DNA of 64,000 nt from Atopsyche davidsoni. Lineage: Eukaryota; Arthropoda; Insecta; Trichoptera; Hydrobiosidae. Position numbers and translations under genes: made by a program. Within the stretch, counting starts at the first letter, position 1; each line of letters begins with the position of its first letter. Positions 1-9,299 of this stretch are shown here, piece by piece. The stretch lies in contig JAILWY010000025.1 of NCBI GenBank assembly GCA_022113835.1, positions 3,906,001 through 3,970,000 on the forward strand. The letters run 5' to 3'. The notes under the pieces are model-generated. The model was given only the letters and a program-made list of their open reading frames with translations, searched no databases and was not told where the DNA came from.

Positions 1-2384
1 AAGGAAGTTCAAAACCAAAATAAAACCCTCTTTTTACTAATAAATCTATTGTGATATTTTGGGAAAACGATATTTAAATAAATATCTAACCGTTGATAAG
101 CTTAGAACTTATTCAGCTCTAACATACATTTTCGTGAACATACTGTACGAAGAGCACGTCCTTTGTTTCTGTTTACGAATTGTTAATGTACCAGAATAAA
201 TTATATTATAACATCGATAAACCCAAAATGAACGCCTTTATAACGCACCTAGATATGTATATTTTCTCTTGTACTGTACCAAACTTAATATACAATATAA
301 AAACAGCATCTGTGGGATACTTAATTTAAATCAAAATAAAGCTAGCATTTTTATTAAAGATGTAATCCAAGTTAAATAACACGAGGGCCTTAAATTTTCT
401 CAAAACATATTTTTTGTAAAAAGCTTGCATGCTGTTTATAATTATATTTTTATATATCTCTCAAGTATTTTGTTGTTTTTCTTCATTGCTTAATTTTAAA
501 TTAATACGTGTATGAATTTCAATTTAGTGTAATCTTACTTTCAATTATAAATTTCTATATTGAAAGTTTTCTAATTGTTTTTTATAAAATATAAATAAAT
601 GAAAACATTATTTGGTTTATCCAAACAATTTCAAATGTCACTCCACTTCATCATGCAATACAATGATATATAAATTGCTGATAATATGAATTTACTTCAA
701 CTGTGAAATTGATTTGACAGCTTTCCTACTGATTTTATCGGCAATCATTTCTAAAAAAACTGAACGTAATAATTTTAAAAAAATATATAAAAAAGTGTAA
801 GATCGGGTGACTATAAAAAAATCCTTAGTCCTAATTCAACTTACCACATATTTTTTAATAGTTGTCTTGAATGTCTTGAATTTTTTTACCAATATCAAAA
901 TGTTTATCGGTTTCGGAGTAATTATTTATTCAGGCCATGCGTTGTTTTTATTTCCATATAATAAATTCATCACAGCCCGTCACTTACTGGTTAAAGTCAC
1001 GTGGAAACTAATCCTAAACCTACGACTATCCTGACTGCTTAAATAAGCCCAACAGGCTTATAAACATATTTAATTTTAGACAAGTACGAATAGCCGATTC
1101 GGATTTTTCAGGAAGTGTGAAAAAGCCGCTGAATGACGAAAGTACCTACAAAAGAAAATATTCGTATGTATGAAGTTTTTCAAATGAGGCCTTTGTGTTT
1201 TAGACACTTAAATCTACATGTTCATATAAAACAGTTAAGGATTTTGTCATTATTTTATTACGTATATTAACACAGGTAAAATTCGTGAATTCGCTACTTA
1301 ATTTACAAAAATCACATTCTTCGTTTATCCGTGAACACTGTGCTAATTTTTAGATAGTTTTAAATATTCGTGTTTTTTTTAAGTAAAGGCTTAATTTTTA
1401 AAGGGATAAAACAAAAGTTTATAAAATAATAATAGTATAAATAGTATTCTTCCGGTGTTTCGGTGCGGCAAGCAGCTGTTCATCCAGAACTGACGTCAGA
1501 CGTTTCAGATTCAAAAACACCACAGCCTCTTTCGTCGCCTTCCGCCGCGGCGCATTCAAACATAATAAATCAAATTTTCCGCCAAAGTAACGAAAAAACT
1601 TTATATAACTTGTCAAAAGATTTCATCCCTTGCTAGAGACTAGACGCCATTTTATACAGGCGCTCCTTCTTCCCTCAATTTATGTATGGTATTAACTTTT
1701 CAATACGCTGAGTGTTGGAATTCATTGGATTTTCTTGCTATTGCTTTATAAGTTGTTCATTGATTTGCTTATAACTTTGGCATATACTAAATCGTTTTTT
1801 TAATATTCAATAATGATTCGTGGATGAGTGTTTTTATTGTTAGTCCGTATAACAAAAATTATTTGAAATATTATTTAATATTTATAAAAACTACTACTTC
1901 TACTTTCTATGTGACTTATTTTAAACATTGAAACATAGATTTTACAAAAACTATTACTATTTTTTATAAATCTTTAAAAAACATTTATTCATAGTATTGT
2001 TGAGAGACAAGGCATTTGTTTGGTCAAAATCCATATTATTAATGAATTAAGATTAATTTTTTAAAGTATAAAAACTCATGTGAAGTATTTAAAAAGATAT
2101 CTTCATTCATTAATTTATTTATAGATTTTTGTTTTTAATTATTAATTATTTAATTATAACTTATCCAGCACACTTTGCACAATGGTTCAACACTTGTTTA
2201 TAACGGTTCAAATTCTCACATAGCTGATGAGCCGAAATACCGATCTAAATACACTTATGTCTAAAATAAACTAGAATTTTTATTTTTGTTTCGATTATCA
2301 AGTGAAGGATGTTTCGTTTGACTGAAAAACAGATGTTTAAGTTGTACACGCCATCTCCTAGGAATAAAACCGAGCATTCGGTAT
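1..2384. other. AT-rich spacer, no gene recognised
   Basis: Long AT-rich stretch with many short open frames of low complexity. I see no splice-bounded exon or known domain apart from the GC-richer island at 1440-1600. Around 1996-2056 there is a diverged copy of the segment that also flanks the foldback repeats near 36.26 kb and 30.05 kb (the words GTTGAGAGACAAGGCATTTG and relatives). Confidence 0.5.
1440..1600. other. GC-richer island with a CRE palindrome
   Basis: This island stands out from its AT-rich surroundings. It holds a perfect TGACGTCA palindrome (1491-1498, the CREB/ATF consensus) and a CAGCTG E-box (1473-1478). Frames are open on both strands: the minus frame is rich in Lys, Arg and Leu, and one plus frame is rich in Ser, Pro and Ala. 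Neither has a convincing pyrimidine-tract acceptor. It could be a regulatory element, an old exon or a transposon relic. I cannot choose between them. Confidence 0.3.
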
Positions 2385-2585
2385 CTAACAATCCGTTTCA
2401 GATAAACCGAAGGCGTAAAAGAAAAAGCAATCGATAAACTGCTTTTCTCTTGTCAATACGCCCCTCCTTTCGTGGCGTCCATTTGAAACAAAACGAAATG
2501 AAACAGGCAAAGAAACAAGCAAAAATGCATTCCGTCGAATGGTGCCCATCCTGTGTAATGAAATTTGCAGCGTCCGGCGCGATAA

Positions 2586-2631
2586 CCTGAAACAAAACCT
2601 GAAACAAAAACTGAAACAAAAACTGAAACAA
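2586..2631. repeat. 12-bp minisatellite, unit CTGAAACAAAAA
   Basis: About four tandem units of CTGAAACAAAAC/A lie in a moderately GC-rich block (2400-2720). Read on the minus strand they give a Cys/Phe/Ser/Arg periodic peptide, which is a by-product of the repeat and not evidence for a protein. Confidence 0.75.
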
Positions 2632-2839
2632 TCGCCGTCTCCCTCGTACCTCACGAGCTCGGCAGCTCCCAACTTTAGAGATGAGGCACCTCGAAACACG
2701 TGAAATACTCCATCAAAGAGCAACGTAAACAGTGCATCGTTCGTAAAATCTATAAGTTTGTATCCGGGAGAAGCAATTTACACAGGTGTGCACTTGAAAT
2801 GTCTAAAAAAATCTTTATTTATTTTCTTCCTGAAATTTA

Positions 2840-2905
2840 TGGGATCCGAACCTATGCCTCTACAGCTATTGCAAGTAGGTGCTCTACTACTTTCTTCTTG
2901 TTCTC
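2840..2905 (-). repeat. tRNA-derived SINE head (Ala-like)
   Basis: On the minus strand the segment reads like a degenerate tRNA. A D-arm/A-box-like GTAGAGCAC (2879-2887 reversed) comes first. A CTTGCAA anticodon loop that would read TGC (Ala) follows. A B box GGTTCGGATCC (2842-2852 reversed) completes it. The acceptor stem does not pair, so this is a SINE head or tRNA pseudogene, not a working tRNA. Confidence 0.5.
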
Positions 2906-2992
2906 TGAGAATTCTTCTGGTCACATCTTATGAGGATCGATTGCCAAAAATACGTTAATTAATGGAACTGGTATTTATTTTGTAATACTCCA

Positions 2993-3114
2993 GACTACGT
3001 TAATTTCACTATTAGCGAGAGCTCTTTCGCCGAACACGACTTCTTGAAGTTCTCGGTCTTGAAGATGCCGTGTTCGGCGAAAGAGCTCTCGCTAATAGTG
3101 AAATTAACGTAGTC
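2993..3114. repeat. Perfect hairpin, 46-nt arms, Penelope-type end
   Basis: The left arm (2993-3038) and right arm (3069-3114) are exact reverse complements with a 30-nt loop. The arm contains GCGAGAGCTCTTTCGCC. It is flanked by a GGAACTGGTATTTATTTTG tract on the left and a CCAAAACCATTTGGTTTTAT tract on the right. The same arm and flanks recur in the Penelope-like cluster at 42946-43060 and, reversed, at 43928-43990. This is therefore a solo terminal hairpin of that repeat family. Confidence 0.8.
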
Positions 3115-3184
3115 TCCAAAACCATTTGGTTTTATTTTATTGTCAAAAATACGTATTTATAAATAATAATTAAAATATTTTTTT

Positions 3185-3362
3185 GAATAAAATACTTGAG
3201 TGATTTTCCACATGTTCGTTTTTTATTTGTGACCGGTTTCGCCAACCTTTCACGTTGGCATTATCAAACAGAGTTTGATACTTTTACACGTTATCAAACT
3301 CTGTTTGATATCAAAATATTAAAATAGAATTCCACCAAGTACTCTCTGTCAAAAATATTAAA
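3185..3362. repeat. Dispersed repeat block with nested hairpins
   Basis: The block begins with AATACTTGAGTGATTTTCCA, which is repeated as an inverted repeat at 35770-35862. It continues through CGCCAACCTTTCACGTTGGC and ends with AATTCCACCAAGTACTCTCT, shared in diverged form with 13246-13279 inside the hAT element. The reverse complement reads like the leader of GIY-YIG retroelements (a CCAACGTGAAAGGTTGG-type motif), so a Penelope-like origin is inferred. Confidence 0.6.
3262..3310. repeat. Short hairpin with TATCAAAC..GTTTGATA arms
   Basis: Two 19-nt near-palindromes (3262-3280 and 3292-3310) pair with each other across an 11-nt spacer, so the segment can fold as one hairpin or as two smaller ones. 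It lies inside the dispersed block at 3185-3362. Confidence 0.7.
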
Positions 3363-6300
3363 TTTCTAAATAATAGTTCATTGAATGAAGCAATTCAAGT
3401 TTTTATTTTATTTAAAAATATGAAATAACCGATGGATTTAAAGTTAATAAAAATATAATTAAAACACAAATAATCGCTACAAGATCTTTATTTACATGTC
3501 AAATTTAAATAAAGTATATATAACATTAATAAATTTAGACCCTTGTGTTTACAGACCTAATATAGATTCCGTTTTTTTTGTTCTATGTTAATATACTGAA
3601 TAAAAATACCATTTCAAAAGATTTCTTTTAGCTGTGAGTTACAAAATAAAAACCAATATTGTAATTAATAATAATAAAAATAAAATATTGGGAATAGTAT
3701 TAAATTTTAGATCGTAGGAGCACTTGTTTGGTCTGGTAGAGGAGACCACAAAACGTGGTTTTCAATTACAGTCAGTATTAACGTGTTCCGGCGCTGAAAC
3801 ATCCCCTGAAAACTGAACACAGCCTGTCCCGACCCTACAGCCTCCACCTGTGATAATATTGATACTAACTGCAGACCAGTTTAGTTTATTAAAAACTATT
3901 AGATGATTTACGTTGCTCGTGTTGGGGAAACCTTTGTTTAAAAATATTCGCGTTTTAATTGAACTCAATAGCTTAATAATATATGAAAATATATATTATA
4001 TATATATGGATGTAGATATTTTTAATTTTTTTAAATTCAGTAGAACAGATTTTAATCTGGGATAAGTTTAAAATATTTAAGACAATTAAACAAATCGTGT
4101 TGTTTTGAATGATCTGCAAGTATATCAAAGTTTATATAAAACAAAAAAGAATAAAATAAAAAATCATTTCCTTACTTTTTTTTTACTTTTAAATAAATAT
4201 GCTATTCAAGTTTTATAATATTTAATGTTGATACATAACCCACTAAGTAATCATTGAGCGTTATTTTTTATTAAATTTAATATTTTTAACACAAAGTAGA
4301 TGGTATTTTTTCAATATTTTAGTAACTAATTTTTTTGTGTTTTTTTTTCTGTTTAAAAGCTCAGCCCAGCATATTGGTGAAACTGGCATTCAATATTAAT
4401 ACTTAATAGTTTTACTAAAATATTTTATTATCCAATTAATTATAGAACTTATATTAATGAAGGAAAATACTAATTATAAAAATTTCATTAAATTTCTTCC
4501 CACAACTGTTATTTTTAAGTTACAGTTCTGCCAAATAAGCGAAAAAAACACTACAAAGAAAATATAACTGCGACACTTCCCGACGACCAAATACGCTGAA
4601 AACTAAATTAAAAATCAACAACGCATTTCGAACCGGCGTATATATTTTTGTGCAAGCCTGAAATCGTTCACCATTTAATAAAACAAGTAAATAATTCAAC
4701 AGCTTAATCAAAAATTACCCAACCAAACAAATAAAACGTAGCGAGCACCGGAAATCATACTTAATTCCGCGAGCCGGTATGAAATTTCGGCCGATTTGTA
4801 CGAATCGCTTGATTCGAGACAAAACGCAGTTTCCAAGCGATTAAATTCCGGGATATTTTTTTTGGATTTCGCACCGCCAACAATTACAGCGATCGCCGGC
4901 CATATTTGATGTTTTCGCGTCGCCGATTATTTGATGGAAATTTTACAGTGTTTTCTTTTTTGAACAGCCGGACGTGCGCCAAATCCGAATGCACGGAAAA
5001 TTAAACGGCCTTTTTGAATTTCAAACGACGGCCATTTGCAAGTTATGCGACAAATAAATGCGTCAATTCGCCTATTGTTAATAATTTGCGTTGTCTGGTT
5101 AATTGATTATGTGCGTAAACGAATTGAAATTGTATGGCCCTGGGTAAAACTTCAGCATACTTACCTATTCGATATTTTTGTGTGATTAAATTTTTTATGG
5201 GTTTTTCTGGAATCCTTGCTCGTCTCCTGACCTTGTTTCCTGAAACTGGAAGAAAGGTATCGACCGCCACGTCCTTGGTCGGGCTGAGGCGTCCCCGCCG
5301 GGGGTGCACTCCCCTAGAACTTTGTTTAGTTTTGGCCTTTAACCCTTGATCCGCCTGGCTCGGGTGGACTGCGTACCCTCGCCGGTACAGCCTCGAGGAT
5401 CACCGGAAGACACCGGTCTTACCGCCGGATGCTGAGGTGACAATTCGCGTCACGGATAATTGAAGTGTTGAATTACAAAATATGCTTCAAAATTTAATTT
5501 TGTTTGCTTTTTGAGTATAACTAAAAAAACGCTTTGATAGCTTTGTGAAGAAAAAAAAGAGTGAAAATTGACTTTGCATGAAAGACAAAATTTAAAACAT
5601 ACTGTTGAAGAGTAATAAAATAACTGAATTAGACGTATATTTTTTATTATTTATTAATTTACAGTAAAACTGTTGGTCTAAGTTTGATTTGGATCCAAAC
5701 TCGAGGTCTCATGGTTTTAGTGCTTGATGGCTACTTATTTTACTCGACTAATAAATTTACTATGATGACTTATAACTAAATCTTGAAGGTTATATAACCT
5801 ATAATTTTTCACGTGCTTTACATAAACTTGATAATATACTTGAACAATACAAATATTTTAATCGTTTTACTTAGTAGGTATCCCTTCCTAATTTTCACGG
5901 AGGCATTTTGGTTATAATAGCATACTTTTATGTTTCTACTTTTAGAATTCTATTGATAAAATAAGATATTCTTAAAGCTTTAATTTTTGTAAGGGTGTAT
6001 TTTGTAATGTAGGGTTTTTATAGCAAATTTCAAATGCTGAAAATCTTGCAATACTGTAATATTTATAATAATTATTGAAAAAAAATCTTGCGTTTCGCAG
6101 ATATCTAGTGCAAAACAACTTTTTTAGGGTTAAATCAAAACATGGTTTCATATTAGAGCTTTGTTATTGATAATATTATATTCTGAAAGATACAAGTTTG
6201 TAATCGGCTAATTTAGTTTCAGTAAACTAGCAGCCAACAGCGTTGTTTATTATTAATTGTTTGCCACAAAATCCCACATACATTGCAATTACATGCTATT

Positions 6301-6797
6301 CAAAGTTACACTAGACAGAATAACGTATGCGAAATTATACACATTATTCACCAATTAAATAATCAAAACAGTTATTAAAACTTAACAACGAATCTCAAAT
6401 AATAAATTCATATTCAAAAACTAAGCGTTTTTGAATTGCATATTACTGTGCATATTTTTTTATTGATTTACATACAATTTCATCAGCCACTAATCAATGC
6501 TTATGAAGTTTAATAAAAATAGTCTGTATTTTATACTTTAATCAATATTATAATCTTCTTTTTTAGGTGTTGTGCTTGTATGGGTACTGTAGACGAAAAT
6601 CACAATGCAGAACTACCTCTAAGAAAGGATATTATTTTATAAAATGCCTGTCAATACCTACAAACTGTGGGACCAGAGTCAATTGTTTTCAGTAATTATT
6701 TTATCACTATTTTATAGTATGCTGTGAAAATTTTTTAAATATATATTTAAATAAACGTTGCTTGTGTCAAGTACAGTAATTACTTTAGTTTCCGATT
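3363..6797. other. AT-rich spacer with GC-richer patches
   Basis: No gene recognised. GC-richer patches at about 3720-3860, 4740-5050 and 5250-5450 interrupt the AT-rich sequence. The last contains CCCCGCCGGGGGTGCAC and short plus and minus open frames of basic, Pro-rich composition without splice support. The patches may be regulatory elements or old retroelement pieces. Confidence 0.4.
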
Positions 6798-7013
6798 TCA
6801 ATCCACAGGGTTCAGTTTAACATTGAATTGCAATCGTAAATTGTTACGTCTAGCCTTATAAGTACTGTCGATAGCATCCGTGGTTTCAACAAAGTTTGTA
6901 AGTAACTCCATGTAAAACCAAACTCTCCTGAAAACTCGGATAGCACATGCAAATGCAGGCAGAGTTGGATGTCCCCAATTTTCAGGAATACCACAAACAA
7001 ACGGTGTCGTCGT
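6798..7013 (-). CDS. Terminal exon of an unrecognised gene (partial)
   Basis: On the minus strand a pyrimidine-tract acceptor (ATTTATCTGCATAG) is followed by a 72-codon frame, open to a TGA at 6800-6798. The peptide is complex and not AT-driven. It contains FVCGIPENWGHP (residues 5-16 of the exon), then FRRVWFYMELL and TDAIDSTYKARRNN. It starts in phase 0, which matches the phase-0 end of the exon at 7591-7738 upstream on the same strand, giving an intron of 577 nt. I recognise no family. No AATAAA is obvious just downstream, so the true 3' end is uncertain. A weak donor-like GTAACA within the frame means it might end earlier. Confidence 0.6.
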   Translation of the reverse strand, partial: TTTPFVCGIPENWGHPTLPAFACAIRVFRRVWFYMELLTNFVETTDAIDSTYKARRNNLRLQFNVKLNPVD

Positions 7014-7590
7014 CTATGCAGATAAATTGAGAGGATATATTTTATTTTTACGATTTTAATCAGCACATTTAATTTAAAAAAGTATTTAGGTTAAGTTGCA
7101 ATTCTTAAAAAAGAAAAAAATATTCATTTTCATATAATTTACTACCACTGAATAAAGTGCATACAAAGTCATGCATTTCATTATTATCAATTGATTTTAA
7201 AAAAATTTAAATAAAAAACCAATATAAGAGCTTATTTTATTTTTGAAAACAGATGTGATTTTATTTAATAAAATATTTATTAAAAATTGTAAACAGTCAA
7301 ACCTTACCTTAAATAGAAAAGTAGAATAAATTGAATAGTTTAAATCTATACTGTATCGTTTTATTTTGCTTCGGTGACTAAAGCAGCACAATAAAACACA
7401 AAAGGTCAAATATTGACCTCGGACAAACCCCTTTTTATATCGAAGATGACCTTCACCCCCACCCCTTTTAAATATTAAATCGAGAAGCCTTACGCTCCAT
7501 AAATAAAAGACTGCATTTTTATACCTTAAAATGGCTGAATTTAAAGTGCTTTGCTGTATAAAAAAATATACGACAAACTTTAAAACTTAC

Positions 7591-7738
7591 ATCAGCTAGT
7601 GTCACTTCGTTATTGTGCTCGTCCAGCACCACGTCGAGGCAACTTCGCTTCGAAATATGTAGAGTATGCAAATGTTTACGACCGCTGCTGCATATCCTTA
7701 ACGATGCATTGTTCGGCACCCCTGGCATGCTTAGGAAA
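7591..7738 (-). CDS. Internal exon of an unrecognised gene (partial)
   Basis: The minus strand shows an acceptor ending TTTACAG at 7741-7739, then 148 nt that are clearly GC-richer than the flanks, then a perfect GAT|GTAAGT donor at 7590. Only one frame is sensible: the first base completes a codon and 49 codons follow. They contain PGVPNNASLRIC, GRKHLHTLHISKRSCLD and VVLDEHNNEVTLAD. The exon ends in phase 0 and joins in frame to the exon at 6798-7013, giving about 120 residues of continuous protein. I cannot name the product. Upstream exons would lie at higher coordinates behind a long intron. Splice sites and composition support a real gene, though an old processed or mobile origin is not excluded. 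Confidence 0.6.
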
Positions 7739-8340
7739 CTGTAAATTGAATTCAAGGACCCGCGTTTGTCTTGTCAAACTCCCTTATTAAATATAAACAT
7801 AAAGTAGGATTTGGTTGAGCGCTGCTGAAAGAATGCTCCATGAAAACTTTTCAGTTTTTTATTTTTGTTATTTTTTCAGTCAAAATTTTTTTTCTGTTGT
7901 TTTTTAATTGTAACGCTACATCATGAGAAGATTAAATTATTGAGAAATTAAAACAACCATTTTACCACAAATACTTGAGTAAAAATTTTAATGAAATATT
8001 TCACGCTACAGAATAATCATACTTTTGAAGTAACAGAGACTTTTAATAAATAAAATTGATAAAAATCATTGTTTTATCAACACTTGGTGACAGAATGAAG
8101 GCATTAAAGTAATATATTCATGTTTTTTCGTAATAATTTTCCTATATAAACAATACGAAAACATATAATTTTAGTCCACAGTATAACAATAATTCATTTG
8201 TATGAGCATTTACTTTTAGGACTTGTGCGGATTTTGAGACGCGGTCTTACGTGAATCTTAATATCTGTTTAATATAACTAAATTATAATTAATCACTCGA
8301 AGGAATATATTGTGGCTGACTCCAGAACATACATCAATAG

Positions 8341-8445
8341 CACTCCGGTTCGCTGTCAGACGATGACGAATGGAACATCAGGTGGAGGGAGCAGCTGCGA
8401 CTAACCAAACCTAACCGCCGCAGCCTCGACAAGCAAGGCGCCTGA
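8341..8445 (+). pseudogene. Relict 3' coding end, retroelement-like
   Basis: A short GC-rich plus-strand frame runs after a TAG to a TGA at 8443-8445. It encodes an acidic then basic peptide (SLSDDDEWNIRWREQLRL and NRRSLDKQGA). The upstream sequence in this frame is closed and no acceptor is clear. The following GTAATGTCCGAAGGACGGAAA looks like a short untranslated tail. I suspect the C-terminus of a decayed retroelement protein. This is inference only. Confidence 0.25.
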
Positions 8446-8510
8446 GAAACACCGTAATGTCCGAAGGACGGAAATATAAACTAAGAAACAAACAAGAATA
8501 TTTATTTACT

Positions 8511-9020
8511 AATATGATTAGGCATATTTTTTCACATATTGAAAATGATTTAAAGAAACTCTCAGAAAAATATCATCGTGACTTGTGTAGGATTCACACC
8601 TACATCTCTAAGCTAACATAGCCGGTGTACTGACCAGTACCAGTACTGGTACTGGTCAGTACACCGGCTATGTTAGCTTAGAGATGTAGGTTTGAATCCT
8701 ACACAAGTCACGATGATAATTTTCTGAGAGTTTCTTTAAATCATTTTTGACTAGTACCAGTACTGGTACTGGTCAGTACACCGGCCATGTAAGATGTAAG
8801 CTTGGAGATGTAGGTTCAAATCCTACATAAGTCCTTGTGTAGGATTCAAACCTACATCTCCAAGCTTACATGGCCGTTGTACTAACCAGTACCAGTACTG
8901 GTACTTGTACTGGTCAGTAAGTAAGATTTAAGCCTGGAGATGTAGGTTTGAATCCTACACAAGTCACGATGATATTTTTCTGAGAGTTTCTTTGTGTGAA
9001 AAAATATGCCCAATCATATT
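8511..9020. repeat. tRNA-like palindromic (foldback) array, module 1
   Basis: A compound palindrome. The outer arms 8511-8536 and 8995-9020 are inverted copies (TTTTTTCACA words). Inside, 8542-8644 and 8645-8747 form a nearly perfect, spacer-free palindrome of about 103 nt per arm, centred on CCAGTACCAGT/ACTGGTACTGG. A second inverted pair is centred near 8833. Each arm carries a tRNA T-arm-like hairpin: stem GTAGG/CCTAC, 7-nt loop, and a B-box-like word. Plus-oriented copies are at 8689, 8813 and 8945. Minus-oriented copies are at 8590 and 8842. ACAAGTCA, resembling the 3' side of an acceptor stem, follows. No matching 5' tRNA half is present. Confidence 0.85.
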
Positions 9021-9026
9021 ATAAAT

Positions 9027-9297
9027 ACTGACCAGTACCAGTACTAGTACTGGTCAGTACACCGGCCATGTAAGATGTAAGCTTGGAGATGTAGGTTCGC
9101 ATCCTACATAAGTCCTTGTGTAGGATTCAAACCTACATTTCCAAGCATGTGGCTTGTGGCAGGCCGGTGTACTGACCAGTACCAGTACTGGTATTTGTAC
9201 TAGTCAGTAAGTAAGATTTAAACTTGGAGATATAGGTTCGAATCCTACACAAGTCACGATGATATTTATCTGAGAGTTTCTTTGTGTGAAAAAATAT
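9027..9297. repeat. tRNA-like palindromic array, module 2
   Basis: A tandem, diverged copy of the 8749-9010 segment. It again has the GTAC-rich core (ACCAGTACCAGTACTAGTAC), a plus B box at 9094-9104, a minus one at 9123-9133, a second core near 9177-9207, and a canonical B box GGTTCGAATCC at 9235-9245. It ends with the same TCTGAGAGTTTCTTTGTGTG tail as module 1. The order of parts is conserved, so it arose by duplication of a whole unit. Confidence 0.8.
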
Positions 9298-9299
9298 TA

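Noticed and set aside
2224..2245. Possible hammerhead ribozyme (CTGATGAGCCGAAA)
   Set aside because: The conserved CTGATGA and GAAA boxes are present, but stem II would be one or two base pairs and no stems I or III pair around them.
2385..2723. 112-residue minus-strand frame
   Set aside because: The Cys/Phe/Ser/Arg periodic part comes from the 12-bp minisatellite. There are no splice sites or domain.
8511..9297. Functional tRNA gene(s)
   Set aside because: T-arm and B-box words are good, but there is no D arm, anticodon arm or pairing 5' acceptor strand in any unit.
8511..9297. CRISPR array
   Set aside because: The repeats are palindromic and inverted with unequal spacing, in a eukaryotic intron-bearing context, with no cas genes.
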